Part shown: piece after piece, positions 34,310-43,461 of the stretch
How the letters are laid out: every line of letters starts with the position of its first letter
How positions within the stretch are numbered: the stretch's first letter is position 1
DNA from: Streptomyces flaveus
GTDB taxonomy: Bacteria > Actinomycetota > Actinomycetes > Streptomycetales > Streptomycetaceae
Direction: 5' to 3'
Length of the DNA stretch: 64,000 nt
Assembly: GCF_014647675.1 (NCBI RefSeq)
Contig: NZ_BMPQ01000003.1
Coordinates: 124,001 to 188,000, forward strand
Program-made: the position numbers and the translations under genes
Notes under the pieces: generated by a model
Database searches by the model: none
The model's input: the letters and a program-made list of their open reading frames with translations, nothing else
Told to the model about the DNA's origin: nothing

Positions 34310-35305
34310 TTACTCGCCCTTCGCCCCCGTCAACCCCTGAATCCTCGCCAAGAACTCCACCTTCTGGTCCGCCGCGCCCGGCCCCGGGTCCAGTACTGCC
34401 TGGTTCGACACCGACTCCAGCGTGATCGACTGCTTGGCCTCGCCCGTCATCAGGGCCTTCACGTTCGCGTCGGAGACGTTCAGGGGGACGCCCTGGGCCG
34501 CCGTCTGCTTCTCGTAGTGGCGGGTGGTGAAGAAGACCAGGGCGCTGCCGTCCGTGGTGCGCAGGCCGAGGGGGGCGTAGTCGCCGGAGGTCAGTGGCTC
34601 GTCGAGGTACTGGCGGACCAGGCCCGGCTTCTCCGCGTTCTTCTGGCGGGCGTCCCGCCATGCGGAGGTGTGCGGGCCCGGTGCGAAGGCGGCGCCGCCG
34701 TCCTGCAGGTACGTCGCGTACGTCTCGGCCAGGTCCTGCGGCGGTACGGCCAGATCCCCGGCGTTCGCGGTGACGGGATCGGCCCAGCCGTCCTTGTCCT
34801 TCTTGAACTCCGGTACGTCGTCGGCGGCGAGGATCGTCAGATACGACACCTCCCACACCTCGTTTGCGCCACCCCGGGTGAAGACCATCAGCCAACGGGT
34901 GTTGTCGGCGCCCTTGTTGGCCTTCGAGTCGGCGACGAACCAGCGCGGCCAGCCCGCCTTCTTGGGGATGGTGTACTCGGTGTCCGTCAGCTTCAGCGGC
35001 GCATAGTCGGGATTGCCGCCCGGCTGGTTCTTCGCGCCCGCCCTGAGCTTGGCGCCGTCGATGTCGGCGAGCGGGCCGGTGACCCGGTCGGAGTCCAGGG
35101 CCTGGTCGTTGGCCGCGTTGGCGTCGTTGTAGGCGGCCGTGAAGTCCTTGAGGGCACGCGCGGCCTCGGTCTTCGTGGCCCCCGGGAGGATCTCCCGCTC
35201 CCCGTGCACCACCATGCACCCGCTCGCTGTCACCGACAGCACGGTGACCGCTGCCGCCGACGTGCTCAACCGGCCCCACCTGCGAAGTGTCTGCGGCGTC
35301 TTCAT
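34310..35305 (-). CDS. Predicted lipoprotein, unknown function
   Basis: 331 residues from ATG 35305 (MKTPQTLRRWGRLSTSAAAV). Signal peptide ends in the lipobox TASGC. The mature part has a DUF8094-like look: ALKDFTAAYNDANAANDQAL, WFVADSKANKGADNTRWLMV, PHTSAWRDARQKNAEKPGLV; such proteins are conserved in streptomycetes but uncharacterised. It follows efeU on the same strand after 102 bases containing a 13-bp direct repeat, so separate control is likely. Confidence 0.75.
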   Translation of the reverse strand: MKTPQTLRRWGRLSTSAAAVTVLSVTASGCMVVHGEREILPGATKTEAARALKDFTAAYNDANAANDQALDSDRVTGPLADIDGAKLRAGAKNQPGGNPDYAPLKLTDTEYTIPKKAGWPRWFVADSKANKGADNTRWLMVFTRGGANEVWEVSYLTILAADDVPEFKKDKDGWADPVTANAGDLAVPPQDLAETYATYLQDGGAAFAPGPHTSAWRDARQKNAEKPGLVRQYLDEPLTSGDYAPLGLRTTDGSALVFFTTRHYEKQTAAQGVPLNVSDANVKALMTGEAKQSITLESVSNQAVLDPGPGAADQKVEFLARIQGLTGAKGE

Positions 35306-35371
35306 CGGTTCGTCCTCACCTACCCCTTCCCGGAGGCGAACCTTATCGGGGCCGGGAAACGCGCCGCACAC

Positions 35372-35395
35372 GGGATCACGTAACGGGATCACGTA
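35372..35395. repeat. Direct repeat GGGATCACGTA, two copies, 13-bp period
   Basis: GGGATCACGTA at 35372-35382 and 35385-35395, upstream of the lipoprotein gene and 12 bases after the efeU stop. Possible regulator binding site. Confidence 0.55.
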
Positions 35396-35407
35396 CAAGG
35401 GCGGACC

Positions 35408-36265
35408 TCAGGCCTCCTCGACCTTCTCGCGCACCGGAGCGGGCGTCTTCGCCGGCCCGCCGCCGAGCCGCATCGGTGACAGGAAGAGGGCGAGCGTCGG
35501 CACCAAGTACAGGGACCACGCGATGACTTGGAGGACAGTCGGGTCGGGCTGGAAGTTGAAGATGCCCTTCAGGAGCGTCCCGTACCAGCTGTCCGGCGGG
35601 ATGGTGGTGCTGATGTCGAAGGCCTTGTTCGCCAGGCCGGGCAGGAACTCGGCCTCCTGGAGGTCGTGGAAGCCATATGCGAGGACGCCTGCGGCCACGA
35701 TCACCAGCATGCCGCCCGTCCAGGTGAAGAACTTGGCGAGGTTGATGCGCAGGGCACCGCGGTAGAACAGCCAGCCGAGGACGACCGCCGTCGTCAGGCC
35801 CAGGGCCACGCCGATCAGCGGGCGTGGTGTCCCGTCGTTCGCCGCGTGCACCGACGCCCACACGAACAGCGCAGTCTCCAGGCCTTCGCGGCCCACCGCC
35901 AAGAACGCGGTCGCGACCAGCGCGCCCGTGCCCATCTGCAGCGCCGCATCCAACTTGCCGTGCAGCTCTGCCTTCAGATGACGGGCCGTACGCCGCATCC
36001 AGAAGACCATCCACGTCACCAGGACCACCGCGACGATGGACAGTGAGCCGCCGAGCGCCTCCTGCGCCTTGAACGTCAGCTCCTGGGAGCCGAATTCGAG
36101 CGCGAAGCCGAAGCCGAGGGAGATGCCGACGGCGACGCCGATGCCGATCCAGATGGGCTTCAGAGCATCCCGGCGGTCCGTCTTCACCAGATAGGCGATC
36201 AGGATGCAGACGACGAGGCTGGCTTCCAGCCCTTCGCGCAGCCCGATCAGGTAGTTGGCAAACAC
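35408..36265 (-). CDS. efeU: Iron permease EfeU, FTR1 family
   Basis: 285 residues, seven membrane spans. The two REGLE motifs needed for iron passage are present: YLIGLREGLEASLVVCILIA and FLAVGREGLETALFVWASVH. Start GTG 36265 begins four bases after the efeB stop region. Imports Fe3+ (or oxidised Fe2+) with the outer proteins EfeO and EfeB. Order in this operon is efeO-efeB-efeU, all on the minus strand. Confidence 0.95.
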   Translation of the reverse strand: MFANYLIGLREGLEASLVVCILIAYLVKTDRRDALKPIWIGIGVAVGISLGFGFALEFGSQELTFKAQEALGGSLSIVAVVLVTWMVFWMRRTARHLKAELHGKLDAALQMGTGALVATAFLAVGREGLETALFVWASVHAANDGTPRPLIGVALGLTTAVVLGWLFYRGALRINLAKFFTWTGGMLVIVAAGVLAYGFHDLQEAEFLPGLANKAFDISTTIPPDSWYGTLLKGIFNFQPDPTVLQVIAWSLYLVPTLALFLSPMRLGGGPAKTPAPVREKVEEA

Positions 36266-36268
36266 GGT

Positions 36269-37597
36269 CTACGCCTCCTCGGAGAACAGCGCCCGCCCCC
36301 ACCAGTCGCCCGTGTCCCGGACGCCCGGCGGGATCGCGAAGATCGCCGAACCCACATGCTGGATGTACTCGTTGAGCGGGTCGATCGCCAGGCTGCGCTG
36401 CACCGGGATGAAGCCCTGGCGCACGTCACGCTGGTACGCGAGGAAGAACAGCCCCGCGTCCAGGCGGCCGAGACCGTCCGTGCCGTCGGTGAAGGAGTAG
36501 CCGCGGCGCAGGAGCGTCGCCCCGTTGTTGGAGTCGGGGTGCGCGAGCCGGACGTGCGCGTCGGGCTTCATCGCCTTCAGGAACGGCTCGTCCCGCTCCT
36601 TCGCCTTGCCCACCGGAGCGCCTTCGCCCTTGTCGCGGCCGAAGATGTCCTCCTGCTCCTGGAGCGAGGTACGGTCCCAGGTCTCGATGTTCATGCGGAT
36701 GCGCCGCGCCACCAGGTACGAGCCGCCGGTCATCCAGGACGGCCCCTCCGATTCCACCCACACGAACTTCTTCAGCCGGTCCGTCTCCGTCCCCGCGATA
36801 TTGCGGGTGCCGTCCTTGAACCCCATGAGGTTGCGGGGGGTCTGTTCCTCCGGAGTCGTCGACGAGGTCTTGCCGAACCCCAGCTGGGACCAGCGGACGA
36901 CGACCTTGCCGAAGCCGATCCGGGCGAGGTTGCGGACCGCGTGCACCGCGACCTGCGGATCGTCCGCGCAGGCCTGGACGCACAGATCGCCGCCGCTGCG
37001 GTTCTTGTCGAGGTTGTCGCCCGCGAACTTCGGCAGGTCCACGAGGGCTTCGGGCCGCTCACCCTCCAGCCCGAACTTCCCGAACAGGGACGGCCCGAAG
37101 CCGATCGTCAGCGTCAGCCGCGACGGCTTGAGGCCCAGCGCCTCACCGGTGTCGTCCGGCGGCGCCTCGGCCAGACCGCCGTACGCGCCCTCGCCGACCG
37201 CCTGCCCGGCCGTCATCCGGCGAGCGGCGGCCGTCCAGTCCTTCAGCAGCTGGACGAACTCGGCACGGTCCTCGGTCTTCACGTCGAAGGTGGCGAAGTG
37301 CAGCCGGTCCTGCACCGGTGTGGCGATGCCCGCCTGGTGCACGCCGTGGAAGGCGACCGCGGCGCCCGACTCGGCGGCGGTCGGCTCGGCGTCGTCGCCC
37401 GTACGGGTCATCGCCACCGCACCGCCGGCCGCGGCGGCCCCGAGCGCGAGCCCGGCACCGCCCCAGCCGATCAGTGAACGCCGGGACGGAGTACGGGAGT
37501 TGGAGTCCCGCGTCTCGGCGGCCCCGTTGCTCTCGTCGGTCTGGCCCGTGGCTTCCGTTGTGTTCGTTGTGTCTGTGCTGTTCGTGGTGTCCGTCAT
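36269..37597 (-). CDS. efeB: Dyp-type heme peroxidase / deferrochelatase EfeB
   Basis: 442 residues. A long Thr/Asn/Glu-rich n-region (about 38 residues) precedes the Tat motif SRRSLIGWGGAGLALGAAAA. Peroxidase features include ARIGFGKVVVRWSQLGFGKT, MGFKDGTRN (GxxDG) and the heme-side RLAHPDSNNGATLLRRGYSF. Exported folded, it oxidises iron or takes iron from heme for EfeU. Fifteen bases after efeO. The extended n-region with repeated TT(N/D) is longer than usual. Confidence 0.95.
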   Translation of the reverse strand: MTDTTNSTDTTNTTEATGQTDESNGAAETRDSNSRTPSRRSLIGWGGAGLALGAAAAGGAVAMTRTGDDAEPTAAESGAAVAFHGVHQAGIATPVQDRLHFATFDVKTEDRAEFVQLLKDWTAAARRMTAGQAVGEGAYGGLAEAPPDDTGEALGLKPSRLTLTIGFGPSLFGKFGLEGERPEALVDLPKFAGDNLDKNRSGGDLCVQACADDPQVAVHAVRNLARIGFGKVVVRWSQLGFGKTSSTTPEEQTPRNLMGFKDGTRNIAGTETDRLKKFVWVESEGPSWMTGGSYLVARRIRMNIETWDRTSLQEQEDIFGRDKGEGAPVGKAKERDEPFLKAMKPDAHVRLAHPDSNNGATLLRRGYSFTDGTDGLGRLDAGLFFLAYQRDVRQGFIPVQRSLAIDPLNEYIQHVGSAIFAIPPGVRDTGDWWGRALFSEEA

Positions 37598-37612
37598 GGC
37601 GAGGGGCCCCTC

Positions 37613-38770
37613 TTACTTCACGACGGCGGCGGCGAGCTTGGACAGCGGCTCGGCGAGCGCGTTCACCGAGTCCGAGAGCTCCTTGCGGTCGGCCTTGCCG
37701 ACCTTGTCGTACGAGGTGAACTCGTAGGAGTTCTTGTCCGCGCGGTACTTGTCCAGCAGCGTGTTCAGCGCCGCGAACTGTGTGTCGAGCTCCTTCGTCA
37801 GCGCCGCGTCGTTCTCCGAGGCGACCGGCTTCAGCAGCTCGTACGACTTCTCGGCGCCCTCGACGTTCGCCTTGAAGTCGACCAGGTCCGTGTGCGAGTA
37901 GCGCTCCTCCTCGCCGGTGACCTTGCCGGTGGCGACCTCGTCGAGGAGTTCCTTGGCGCCGTTGCCCATCGAGGTCGGGGTGATCTCGGCCCTGCCGACG
38001 CGCTTCTGCCAGTCCGTCAGGTCGGTGATCAGCTGGTCGGCGAGCTCGGAGTCGCGGTCGGTGAGCTTCTTGTCCTGCCACAGCGAGCGCTCCAGACGGT
38101 GCCAGCCGGTCCAGTCCTTCTCCAGGTCCTGGCCCTCCTCCAGACCGTCCTCGCGCAGGTCGACCTTCGGGTCGATGTCACCGAAGGACTCGGCGACCGG
38201 CTCGGTGCGCTCCCAGCCGATGCGCGAGTCGGCGTACGCCTTCTTCGCGGCCTCGATGTCGCCCGCCTTGACCGCCTCGGCGAAGACCTTCGCCTTGGGC
38301 AGCGTCTCGTCGGCCTGCTGCTGCGCGTACGCCCGGTAGTCGGCGACGGCCTTGTCCAGGCGCGGGTCGCGCTTGGCGACCTTGCCGCCGCCCGTGGCGG
38401 TGACGTCCTGGCGTATGCCCTTGCCCTTCATGCCCGGCTTGCAGGCGATCCGGTAGTCGCCCGCCTTCACCTCGGCGGTGACCTTCTGGCTGGTGCCGGG
38501 ACCGATGTTCTCGCGCTCGGTGACGATCCGGTCGTCCGGGAAGAGTAGATAGACCTCGGTGACCTTGGAGCCCTTGTTCTCCACGGCGATCTCGACGTGC
38601 CCGGCCGGGAACTCCTTTGTGGACACCTCGCACTTGGTGTCGGTGGCGGTCACCGCGATGACGCCCTCGTCGCCCGCGGCGGCGTCGCTCTTCTCGGTGC
38701 AGCCCGTGACGGCGGTCAGCGCCGCCGCGGTGGCGGCGGCGGTGACGACGGAGAGGCGGACGGCGCGCAT
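37613..38770 (-). CDS. efeO: EfeO iron-binding lipoprotein, cupredoxin plus imelysin domains
   Basis: 385 residues from ATG 38770, set by TTGGAG. Lipobox TAVTGC. N-terminal cupredoxin-like domain with CEVSTKEFPAGHVEIAVENKG and YRIACKPGMKGKG; C-terminal imelysin (M75) domain with the metal motif GWHRLERSLW (GxHxxE). It collects iron at the cell surface for EfeU. First gene of the efeOBU operon; an iron box is 70-90 bases upstream, so repression by an iron-loaded DmdR/IdeR-type protein is likely. Confidence 0.95.
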   Translation of the reverse strand: MRAVRLSVVTAAATAAALTAVTGCTEKSDAAAGDEGVIAVTATDTKCEVSTKEFPAGHVEIAVENKGSKVTEVYLLFPDDRIVTERENIGPGTSQKVTAEVKAGDYRIACKPGMKGKGIRQDVTATGGGKVAKRDPRLDKAVADYRAYAQQQADETLPKAKVFAEAVKAGDIEAAKKAYADSRIGWERTEPVAESFGDIDPKVDLREDGLEEGQDLEKDWTGWHRLERSLWQDKKLTDRDSELADQLITDLTDWQKRVGRAEITPTSMGNGAKELLDEVATGKVTGEEERYSHTDLVDFKANVEGAEKSYELLKPVASENDAALTKELDTQFAALNTLLDKYRADKNSYEFTSYDKVGKADRKELSDSVNALAEPLSKLAAAVVK

Positions 38771-38839
38771 ACGGACTCCAAGGAAACTCAAGGGAAGTGC
38801 ACAGAGGAGCCAAAGACTCCGAGGTGAGGCCGCCCTAAC

Positions 38840-38858
38840 TTATCTGAGGCTTACCTCA
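38840..38858. promoter_or_regulatory. Iron box upstream of efeOBU
   Basis: TTATCTGAGGCTTACCTCA, 19 bases, close to the actinobacterial DmdR/IdeR consensus TTAGGTTAGGCTAACCTAA. Confidence 0.75.
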
Positions 38859-38960
38859 GTGCCCCCTGCCCGTCCAGTGATTCAGCTCTCATGTATGACG
38901 TACCGACACGGCCGCATCACGGTGGCTCAATCCGCACCCCACGAAACGGTCAAAGCCGGG

Positions 38961-39803
38961 TCAAGAACCCCGTCGCGGAGTAATGAGGACCTCCCCGCTG
39001 CGCGGATGCGGGAAGACCTCCACCGGCTGTCGGTAGACGTCCGAGAGCAGCCGGTCCGTGAAGATCTCGGCCGGTGGCCCGTCGGCCACGGCGCGTCCGG
39101 CGGAGAGGATCACCACCCGGTGCGCGTACGCCGCCGCGAGCCCCAGATCGTGCAGCACGACGACCACCGCGTCCCCGGCGAGGGCCCGTTCCCGGCAGAT
39201 CCGCAGCACCAGTTCCTGGTGGCGCAGGTCCAGGGCGGCCGTCGGCTCGTCGAGCAGCAGGAGCGAGGCGCGCTGGGCGAGCACGCGGGCGAGCGCGACC
39301 CTGGCCCGCTCGCCGCCGCTGAGTGCCGAGAAGGGGCGGGCCGCGAAGTCCAATGTCTCGGTCGCCGCCATCGCCGTGGCCACCGCCGGGTCGTCCTCGT
39401 CCTCCAGTGCCGTACCGGCCCAGGGCGCCCGGCCCATCCGTACGACCTCCTCGACCGCGAACGGGAAGGAGAGCGTCGCGGACTGCGGCAACACGGCCCG
39501 GCGCAGGGCGAGTTCATGCGCCGACCAGTCGGCCGCCGGGCGACCATGGACCCGTACGAGCCCTGCCGCGGTCGGGAGATCAGCGGCCAGCGCGCTCAAC
39601 AGGGTTGATTTTCCCGCCCCGTTGGGGCCGACCAGCGCCAGTACTTCGCCCGCGCGGGCCATGACGTCCACGCCGGACAGCACCTCGCGGGTGCCGAGCC
39701 GTACGTGCAGGGCCTCGGCCTCGGCGAGTACGTCGCCTGGGTGCACGGCGGCGGGAGGCGTGGGCCTCGCGCCGGGCAGCCGGAGCCACTTCATGCCGTT
39801 CAT
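38961..39803 (-). CDS. hmuV: Heme ABC transporter ATP-binding protein HmuV
   Basis: 280 residues from ATG 39803, set by AAGGAGG. Walker A LVGPNGAGKSTLLSALA, the HmuV-type Q-loop LPQSATLSFPFAVEEVVRMG, signature ALSGGERARVALARVLAQ, Walker B LLLLDEPTAALDLRHQ and switch VVVVLHDLGLAAAYAHRV. Powers heme uptake with HmuU and HmuT. ATG overlaps the hmuU stop (ATGA). Confidence 0.94.
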   Translation of the reverse strand: MNGMKWLRLPGARPTPPAAVHPGDVLAEAEALHVRLGTREVLSGVDVMARAGEVLALVGPNGAGKSTLLSALAADLPTAAGLVRVHGRPAADWSAHELALRRAVLPQSATLSFPFAVEEVVRMGRAPWAGTALEDEDDPAVATAMAATETLDFAARPFSALSGGERARVALARVLAQRASLLLLDEPTAALDLRHQELVLRICRERALAGDAVVVVLHDLGLAAAYAHRVVILSAGRAVADGPPAEIFTDRLLSDVYRQPVEVFPHPRSGEVLITPRRGS

Positions 39804-40915
39804 GCCCAACCTCCTTGCCTGCGGCGGGTCCTGCGCAGCAGCCAGAAGAAGAACGGGCTGCCGAACAGCGCGGTCAGCACCCCGAGCGGCAACTCGGCGG
39901 GCTCGGCAACCGTACGGGCCGCGAGATCGCCCGCGAGCAGCACCACCGCACCGCCGAGCGCACTGCCCGGCAGGAGGAAACGGTGGCCGGGACCGGCCGC
40001 CATCCGCAGCAGATGCGGGATGACCAGGCCCACGAAGCCGATGATCCCGGAGACCGACACCGCGGCGGCCGTCAGCAGCGCGATGACCAGGACGAGAACG
40101 ATCCGCAGCCGTTCGACGTCCACGCCCAGGTGCCGGGCCGGGCGTTCACCGAGGGAGAGGAGATCCAACTTCCGCGCGTACAGCGGCGCGACGGCCAGTC
40201 CGAGGGCCGCGCACGGCAGCACCGCGAGCACCTTCGGCCAGGTCGCAGCGGAGAGCGAACCGAGCTGCCAGAAGGTGATCTGGTTCACCGCCGCCGTGTC
40301 CGCGAAGAAGATGAACAGGCCGATCAGCGCGCCGGTGAAGGCGTTCACGGCGATCCCCGTGAGGATCAGCGTCACCACTTCCGTACGGCCGCCCGAGCGC
40401 GACATCGCGTACACGAGCAGGACCGTGCCGAGGCCCGTCACGAAGGCGAAGGCCGGGATGGTCCAGTTGCCGAGGAAGTTCAGGCCGAACGAGATCGCGG
40501 CGACCGCGCCGACCGCCGCGCCCGAGGAGACGCCGATGACGCCCGGTTCTGCGAGGGGGTTGCCGAACACGCCCTGCATCAGCGCGCCCGCGCAGCCCAG
40601 CGAGGCGCCGATGAGCAGCGCGAGGACGATGCGCGGGAAGCGGACGTTCCACAGGACGGACTCGGGGACGCGCGAGAGTTCGCTGCCGCCGAGGCCCGCG
40701 CGGTGGGCGATGGAGGTGAGGACGTCGCCGGGGGAGATGTCGTACGCGCCGAGCCCCGCGGAGGTGAGGGTGAGCAGGACGAGGAGGGCGGTCATGGCGG
40801 CGGTGAGCAGCCAGGGCGTGCCGCGGCGGGGTCTTGCGGGGAGGTCGCCGACGGGCGGTGCCTCGTGGGCCGGGGCCTTGGCGCCGGGTGCCGCCCCCTT
40901 GTCCGTCACGGTCAC
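39800..40915 (-). CDS. hmuU: FecCD-family heme permease HmuU
   Basis: 371 residues, about nine membrane spans after a basic cytoplasmic N-terminus. Family signs: SRVPESVLWNVRFPRIVLAL, LIGASLGCAGALMQGVFGNP, AEPGVIGVSSGAAVGAVAAI, IIGFVGLVIPHLLRMAAGP and LPLGVLTALFGSPFFFWLLR. Forms the membrane channel for heme. The GTG start overlaps the hmuT stop (GTGA). Confidence 0.94.
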   Translation of the reverse strand: MTVTDKGAAPGAKAPAHEAPPVGDLPARPRRGTPWLLTAAMTALLVLLTLTSAGLGAYDISPGDVLTSIAHRAGLGGSELSRVPESVLWNVRFPRIVLALLIGASLGCAGALMQGVFGNPLAEPGVIGVSSGAAVGAVAAISFGLNFLGNWTIPAFAFVTGLGTVLLVYAMSRSGGRTEVVTLILTGIAVNAFTGALIGLFIFFADTAAVNQITFWQLGSLSAATWPKVLAVLPCAALGLAVAPLYARKLDLLSLGERPARHLGVDVERLRIVLVLVIALLTAAAVSVSGIIGFVGLVIPHLLRMAAGPGHRFLLPGSALGGAVVLLAGDLAARTVAEPAELPLGVLTALFGSPFFFWLLRRTRRRQGGWA

Positions 40916-41940
40916 TCGGCGTCCCCGTACAACTGACCGACCAGCGACTTCAGTACCTCGTCCGTACGCGGCCCGTAGTTGAGGAGTACGCCGTCCTCGA
41001 TCGAGACGACCCGGCGCTCCATGCCGGCCGGGGTCTGCGCGATACCGGGGATCTTCACGAGCCCGTCGATGCCGCCGACGGACTCGAGGCCCTTGGACAT
41101 CACGAGGATCGCGTCGGGCGCGGCCTGTGCGAGGGCCTCCGTGGTGATCGCCGTGAAGTCCTTCTCCAGGCCCGACTCGGCCCCGGCGTCCACCGCTCCC
41201 GCCGCTTCGAGCAGTGAGGTGGCGCCCGATCCCTTGCCGCCGATCAGATAGACGGAGGCGGAGCCGCGGAGGTAGAGGAACGCGACGCGCGGCTTGTCGC
41301 CGTCCGGAACCTCCTTGCGTACGGCGGCGATTCGCTGTTCGGAGCGCTGCGCCAGCTCCTCCCCGGCGGCCGGTACGCCGAGGGCACCGGCCACCGCCTC
41401 GATCCGCGGGCCCACGTCGTCCAGGCCCTTGGCCGGGGCGACGACCAGGATGGGGATGCCCGCGTCGCGGATCTGGTCCATGGCCTCGTCGGGGCCGGTG
41501 GTCGACTCGGCGAGCACGAGGTCGGGCTTGAGGGACAGGACGCTCTCGGCGGAGACGTCGTGGTTGCGGGTGACCACCGGCAGCTTCTCCGCCTGCTCGA
41601 AGGTGGCGGTGATGTCGCGGGCGACGACGCTCTTGCCGAGGCCGAGGGTGAAGACGATCTCGCTGAGGCTGCCGGAGAGCGGAACGACGCGCTCGGCCTT
41701 CCGGACGGTGATGCTCTTGCCGTCGGCGGAGCGGACGGTGACGGGCAGTTGGGGCTTCGGGGTGTCCTCGATCGGCTCGACCCGGTTGGCCGCCTTCTCA
41801 ACTTGCCCTGATTTCTCGGCAGTTGATGTGCCCGAGTCTTCTGCGGAGCCTGAGCACCCGGCGAGGGTGAGGGCGAGGGCGAGGGCGGACAGCAGTGCGC
41901 CCGCCAGTCTTGTGCGCAAGCGTTGCACGGTCCTCTTCAT
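40912..41940 (-). CDS. hmuT: Heme-binding lipoprotein HmuT
   Basis: 342 residues. Signal peptide with lipobox TLAGC, then a Ser/Glu-rich linker and a class-III substrate-binding fold: RVVPLSGSLSEIVFTLGLGK, SVVARDITATFEQAEKLPVV, SVLSLKPDLVLAESTTGPDE and TQTPAGMERRVV-like C-lobe (IAQTPAGMERRVVSIEDGVL). Receives heme, probably from the HtaA proteins encoded divergently, and passes it to HmuUV. Iron box in the divergent gap. Confidence 0.94.
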   Translation of the reverse strand: MKRTVQRLRTRLAGALLSALALALTLAGCSGSAEDSGTSTAEKSGQVEKAANRVEPIEDTPKPQLPVTVRSADGKSITVRKAERVVPLSGSLSEIVFTLGLGKSVVARDITATFEQAEKLPVVTRNHDVSAESVLSLKPDLVLAESTTGPDEAMDQIRDAGIPILVVAPAKGLDDVGPRIEAVAGALGVPAAGEELAQRSEQRIAAVRKEVPDGDKPRVAFLYLRGSASVYLIGGKGSGATSLLEAAGAVDAGAESGLEKDFTAITTEALAQAAPDAILVMSKGLESVGGIDGLVKIPGIAQTPAGMERRVVSIEDGVLLNYGPRTDEVLKSLVGQLYGDAE

Positions 41941-41976
41941 TCCTCTCGGTCCACTTCCGGCACCTGACTCGCAAGC

Positions 41977-41995
41977 TTAGGTTAGCCTTACCTTT
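41977..41995. promoter_or_regulatory. Iron box between hmuT and htaA genes
   Basis: TTAGGTTAGCCTTACCTTT, 19 bases, a very good match to the DmdR/IdeR consensus. Placed to control both divergent units. Confidence 0.85.
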
Positions 41996-42030
41996 GTTCG
42001 CTACCGGCAGTCGCACCCGGAGGACTTTCC

Positions 42031-43461
42031 ATGCCCGCGCGCCTACGCGCCCTGATGACCGTGCTGTGCGCCGCCGTTCTCGGAACCCTGCTCCCGGCCC
42101 AGGCCGCCCACGCGGAGAGCCGCGCAGTACAGGGCGGCCGGCTCGACTGGGGCATCAAGTCGTCCTTCCAGAGCTACGTCACCGGGCCCATCGCGAACGG
42201 GAGTTTCTCCCTCACGGGCGGCGCGGCCACGGCCGGCGCCAGCCAGTTCCGCTTCCACTCGGCGACGGGGACGTACGACGGTTCCTCGGGCGCCTTCAAC
42301 TCCTCCTTCTCCGGCGGAGTCCACTTCGTCGGGCACAAGAAGGACGACGGAACCAACCAGCTCGACCTCACGATCAGCCGCCCCACGGTCCGTATCTCCG
42401 GCAACAGCGGCACGCTCCACGTCGACATCGTCAGCAAGGCCAGGGACACCGGCAGGGTCACGACGTCCTCACAGGTGCCCTTCGCGTCCCTCTCCCTCGG
42501 CGGGATCGACATGAGGGGCGGCGGCAACGCGGTCCAACTCAACAACCTGCCCGCCACGTTGACCGCCGAGGGCGCCAAGTCCTTTGCCGGCTACTACGAA
42601 GCGGGCACGGCTCTCGACCCGGTGAGCCTGTCCGCCGACGTCAAGGCGGCCTCCGCCGCGAAGCCGTCCGCCACCCCCTCCCCGACGAAGTCGAAGCCCA
42701 AGTCCGAACAGACGCAGGGCACTTCGGGCGCCATCAAGGACGGCGCCGTCGACTGGGGCGTACGCCGGACCTTCCGCGAGTACGTCACCGGGAACATCGC
42801 GAAGGGCGAATGGGAACTCAGTGGCGGCGCTCAGGACGGTGGTGCGCTCTACCGCTTCCCCGAGGGTTCGGGGACGTACGACGAGAAGAAGCAGACCCTC
42901 GACGCCTCGTTCACCGGAGCGGTGCGCTTCACCGGGGAACACGGCCTTGACCTGCGGCTCAGCGCGGTCAAGGTGGCCGTCGCGGACGGCAAGGGCACGC
43001 TCTACGCCGATGTGACGGGCCCCGAGCTGGAAGAGAAGAAGGTCCCGCTGGTCACCTTCGAGGCCAAGGACTTCAAGCCCGAGGACGGCCTGGTCGCGCT
43101 GACGGAGGCGCCCGCGAAGCTGACCGCCGAGGGCGCGAAGGCCTTCGGCGGGATGTACAAGGCGGGCACGGCAATGGACCCCGTCTCCCTCGCCGTCGCC
43201 CTCACCGACAGCGCCCAACTCCCCGCACTGCCCGACCTGGGCAGCGCGCAGTCGGCCACCCCCGAGGCCTCGCCGAAGGCCGACGCGGCCCAGGAGTCCG
43301 CGGAGCCCAAGACCGAGGCCACGTCGAGCAGTTCGGACGTGCCCGTGCTGCCGATCGGCCTCTCGGTGGGTTCGCTGCTCGCGGTGGGCGCCGCCTTCAT
43401 GGTCGTACGAGGGCGTCGTACGCGACCGGCGTCCGACGCCGACACAGGAGAATACTCATGA
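42031..43461 (+). CDS. HtaA-domain heme-binding cell-surface protein
   Basis: 476 residues. Signal peptide (MPARLRALMTVLCAAVLGTL...HAES) and two HtaA domains, the first from GRLDWGIKSSFQSYVTGPIA and the second from GAVDWGVRRTFREYVTGNIA; each has the conserved Tyr and FVGH or FTGEH segment used for heme binding in corynebacterial HtaA. A Lys/Ser/Thr-rich linker separates them. C-terminal membrane helix VLPIGLSVGSLLAVGAAFMV with RGRRTR stop-transfer; no LPxTG-type motif, so it is held by the membrane anchor. Coupled to the next htaA gene by ATGA. Confidence 0.9.
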   Translation: MPARLRALMTVLCAAVLGTLLPAQAAHAESRAVQGGRLDWGIKSSFQSYVTGPIANGSFSLTGGAATAGASQFRFHSATGTYDGSSGAFNSSFSGGVHFVGHKKDDGTNQLDLTISRPTVRISGNSGTLHVDIVSKARDTGRVTTSSQVPFASLSLGGIDMRGGGNAVQLNNLPATLTAEGAKSFAGYYEAGTALDPVSLSADVKAASAAKPSATPSPTKSKPKSEQTQGTSGAIKDGAVDWGVRRTFREYVTGNIAKGEWELSGGAQDGGALYRFPEGSGTYDEKKQTLDASFTGAVRFTGEHGLDLRLSAVKVAVADGKGTLYADVTGPELEEKKVPLVTFEAKDFKPEDGLVALTEAPAKLTAEGAKAFGGMYKAGTAMDPVSLAVALTDSAQLPALPDLGSAQSATPEASPKADAAQESAEPKTEATSSSSDVPVLPIGLSVGSLLAVGAAFMVVRGRRTRPASDADTGEYS

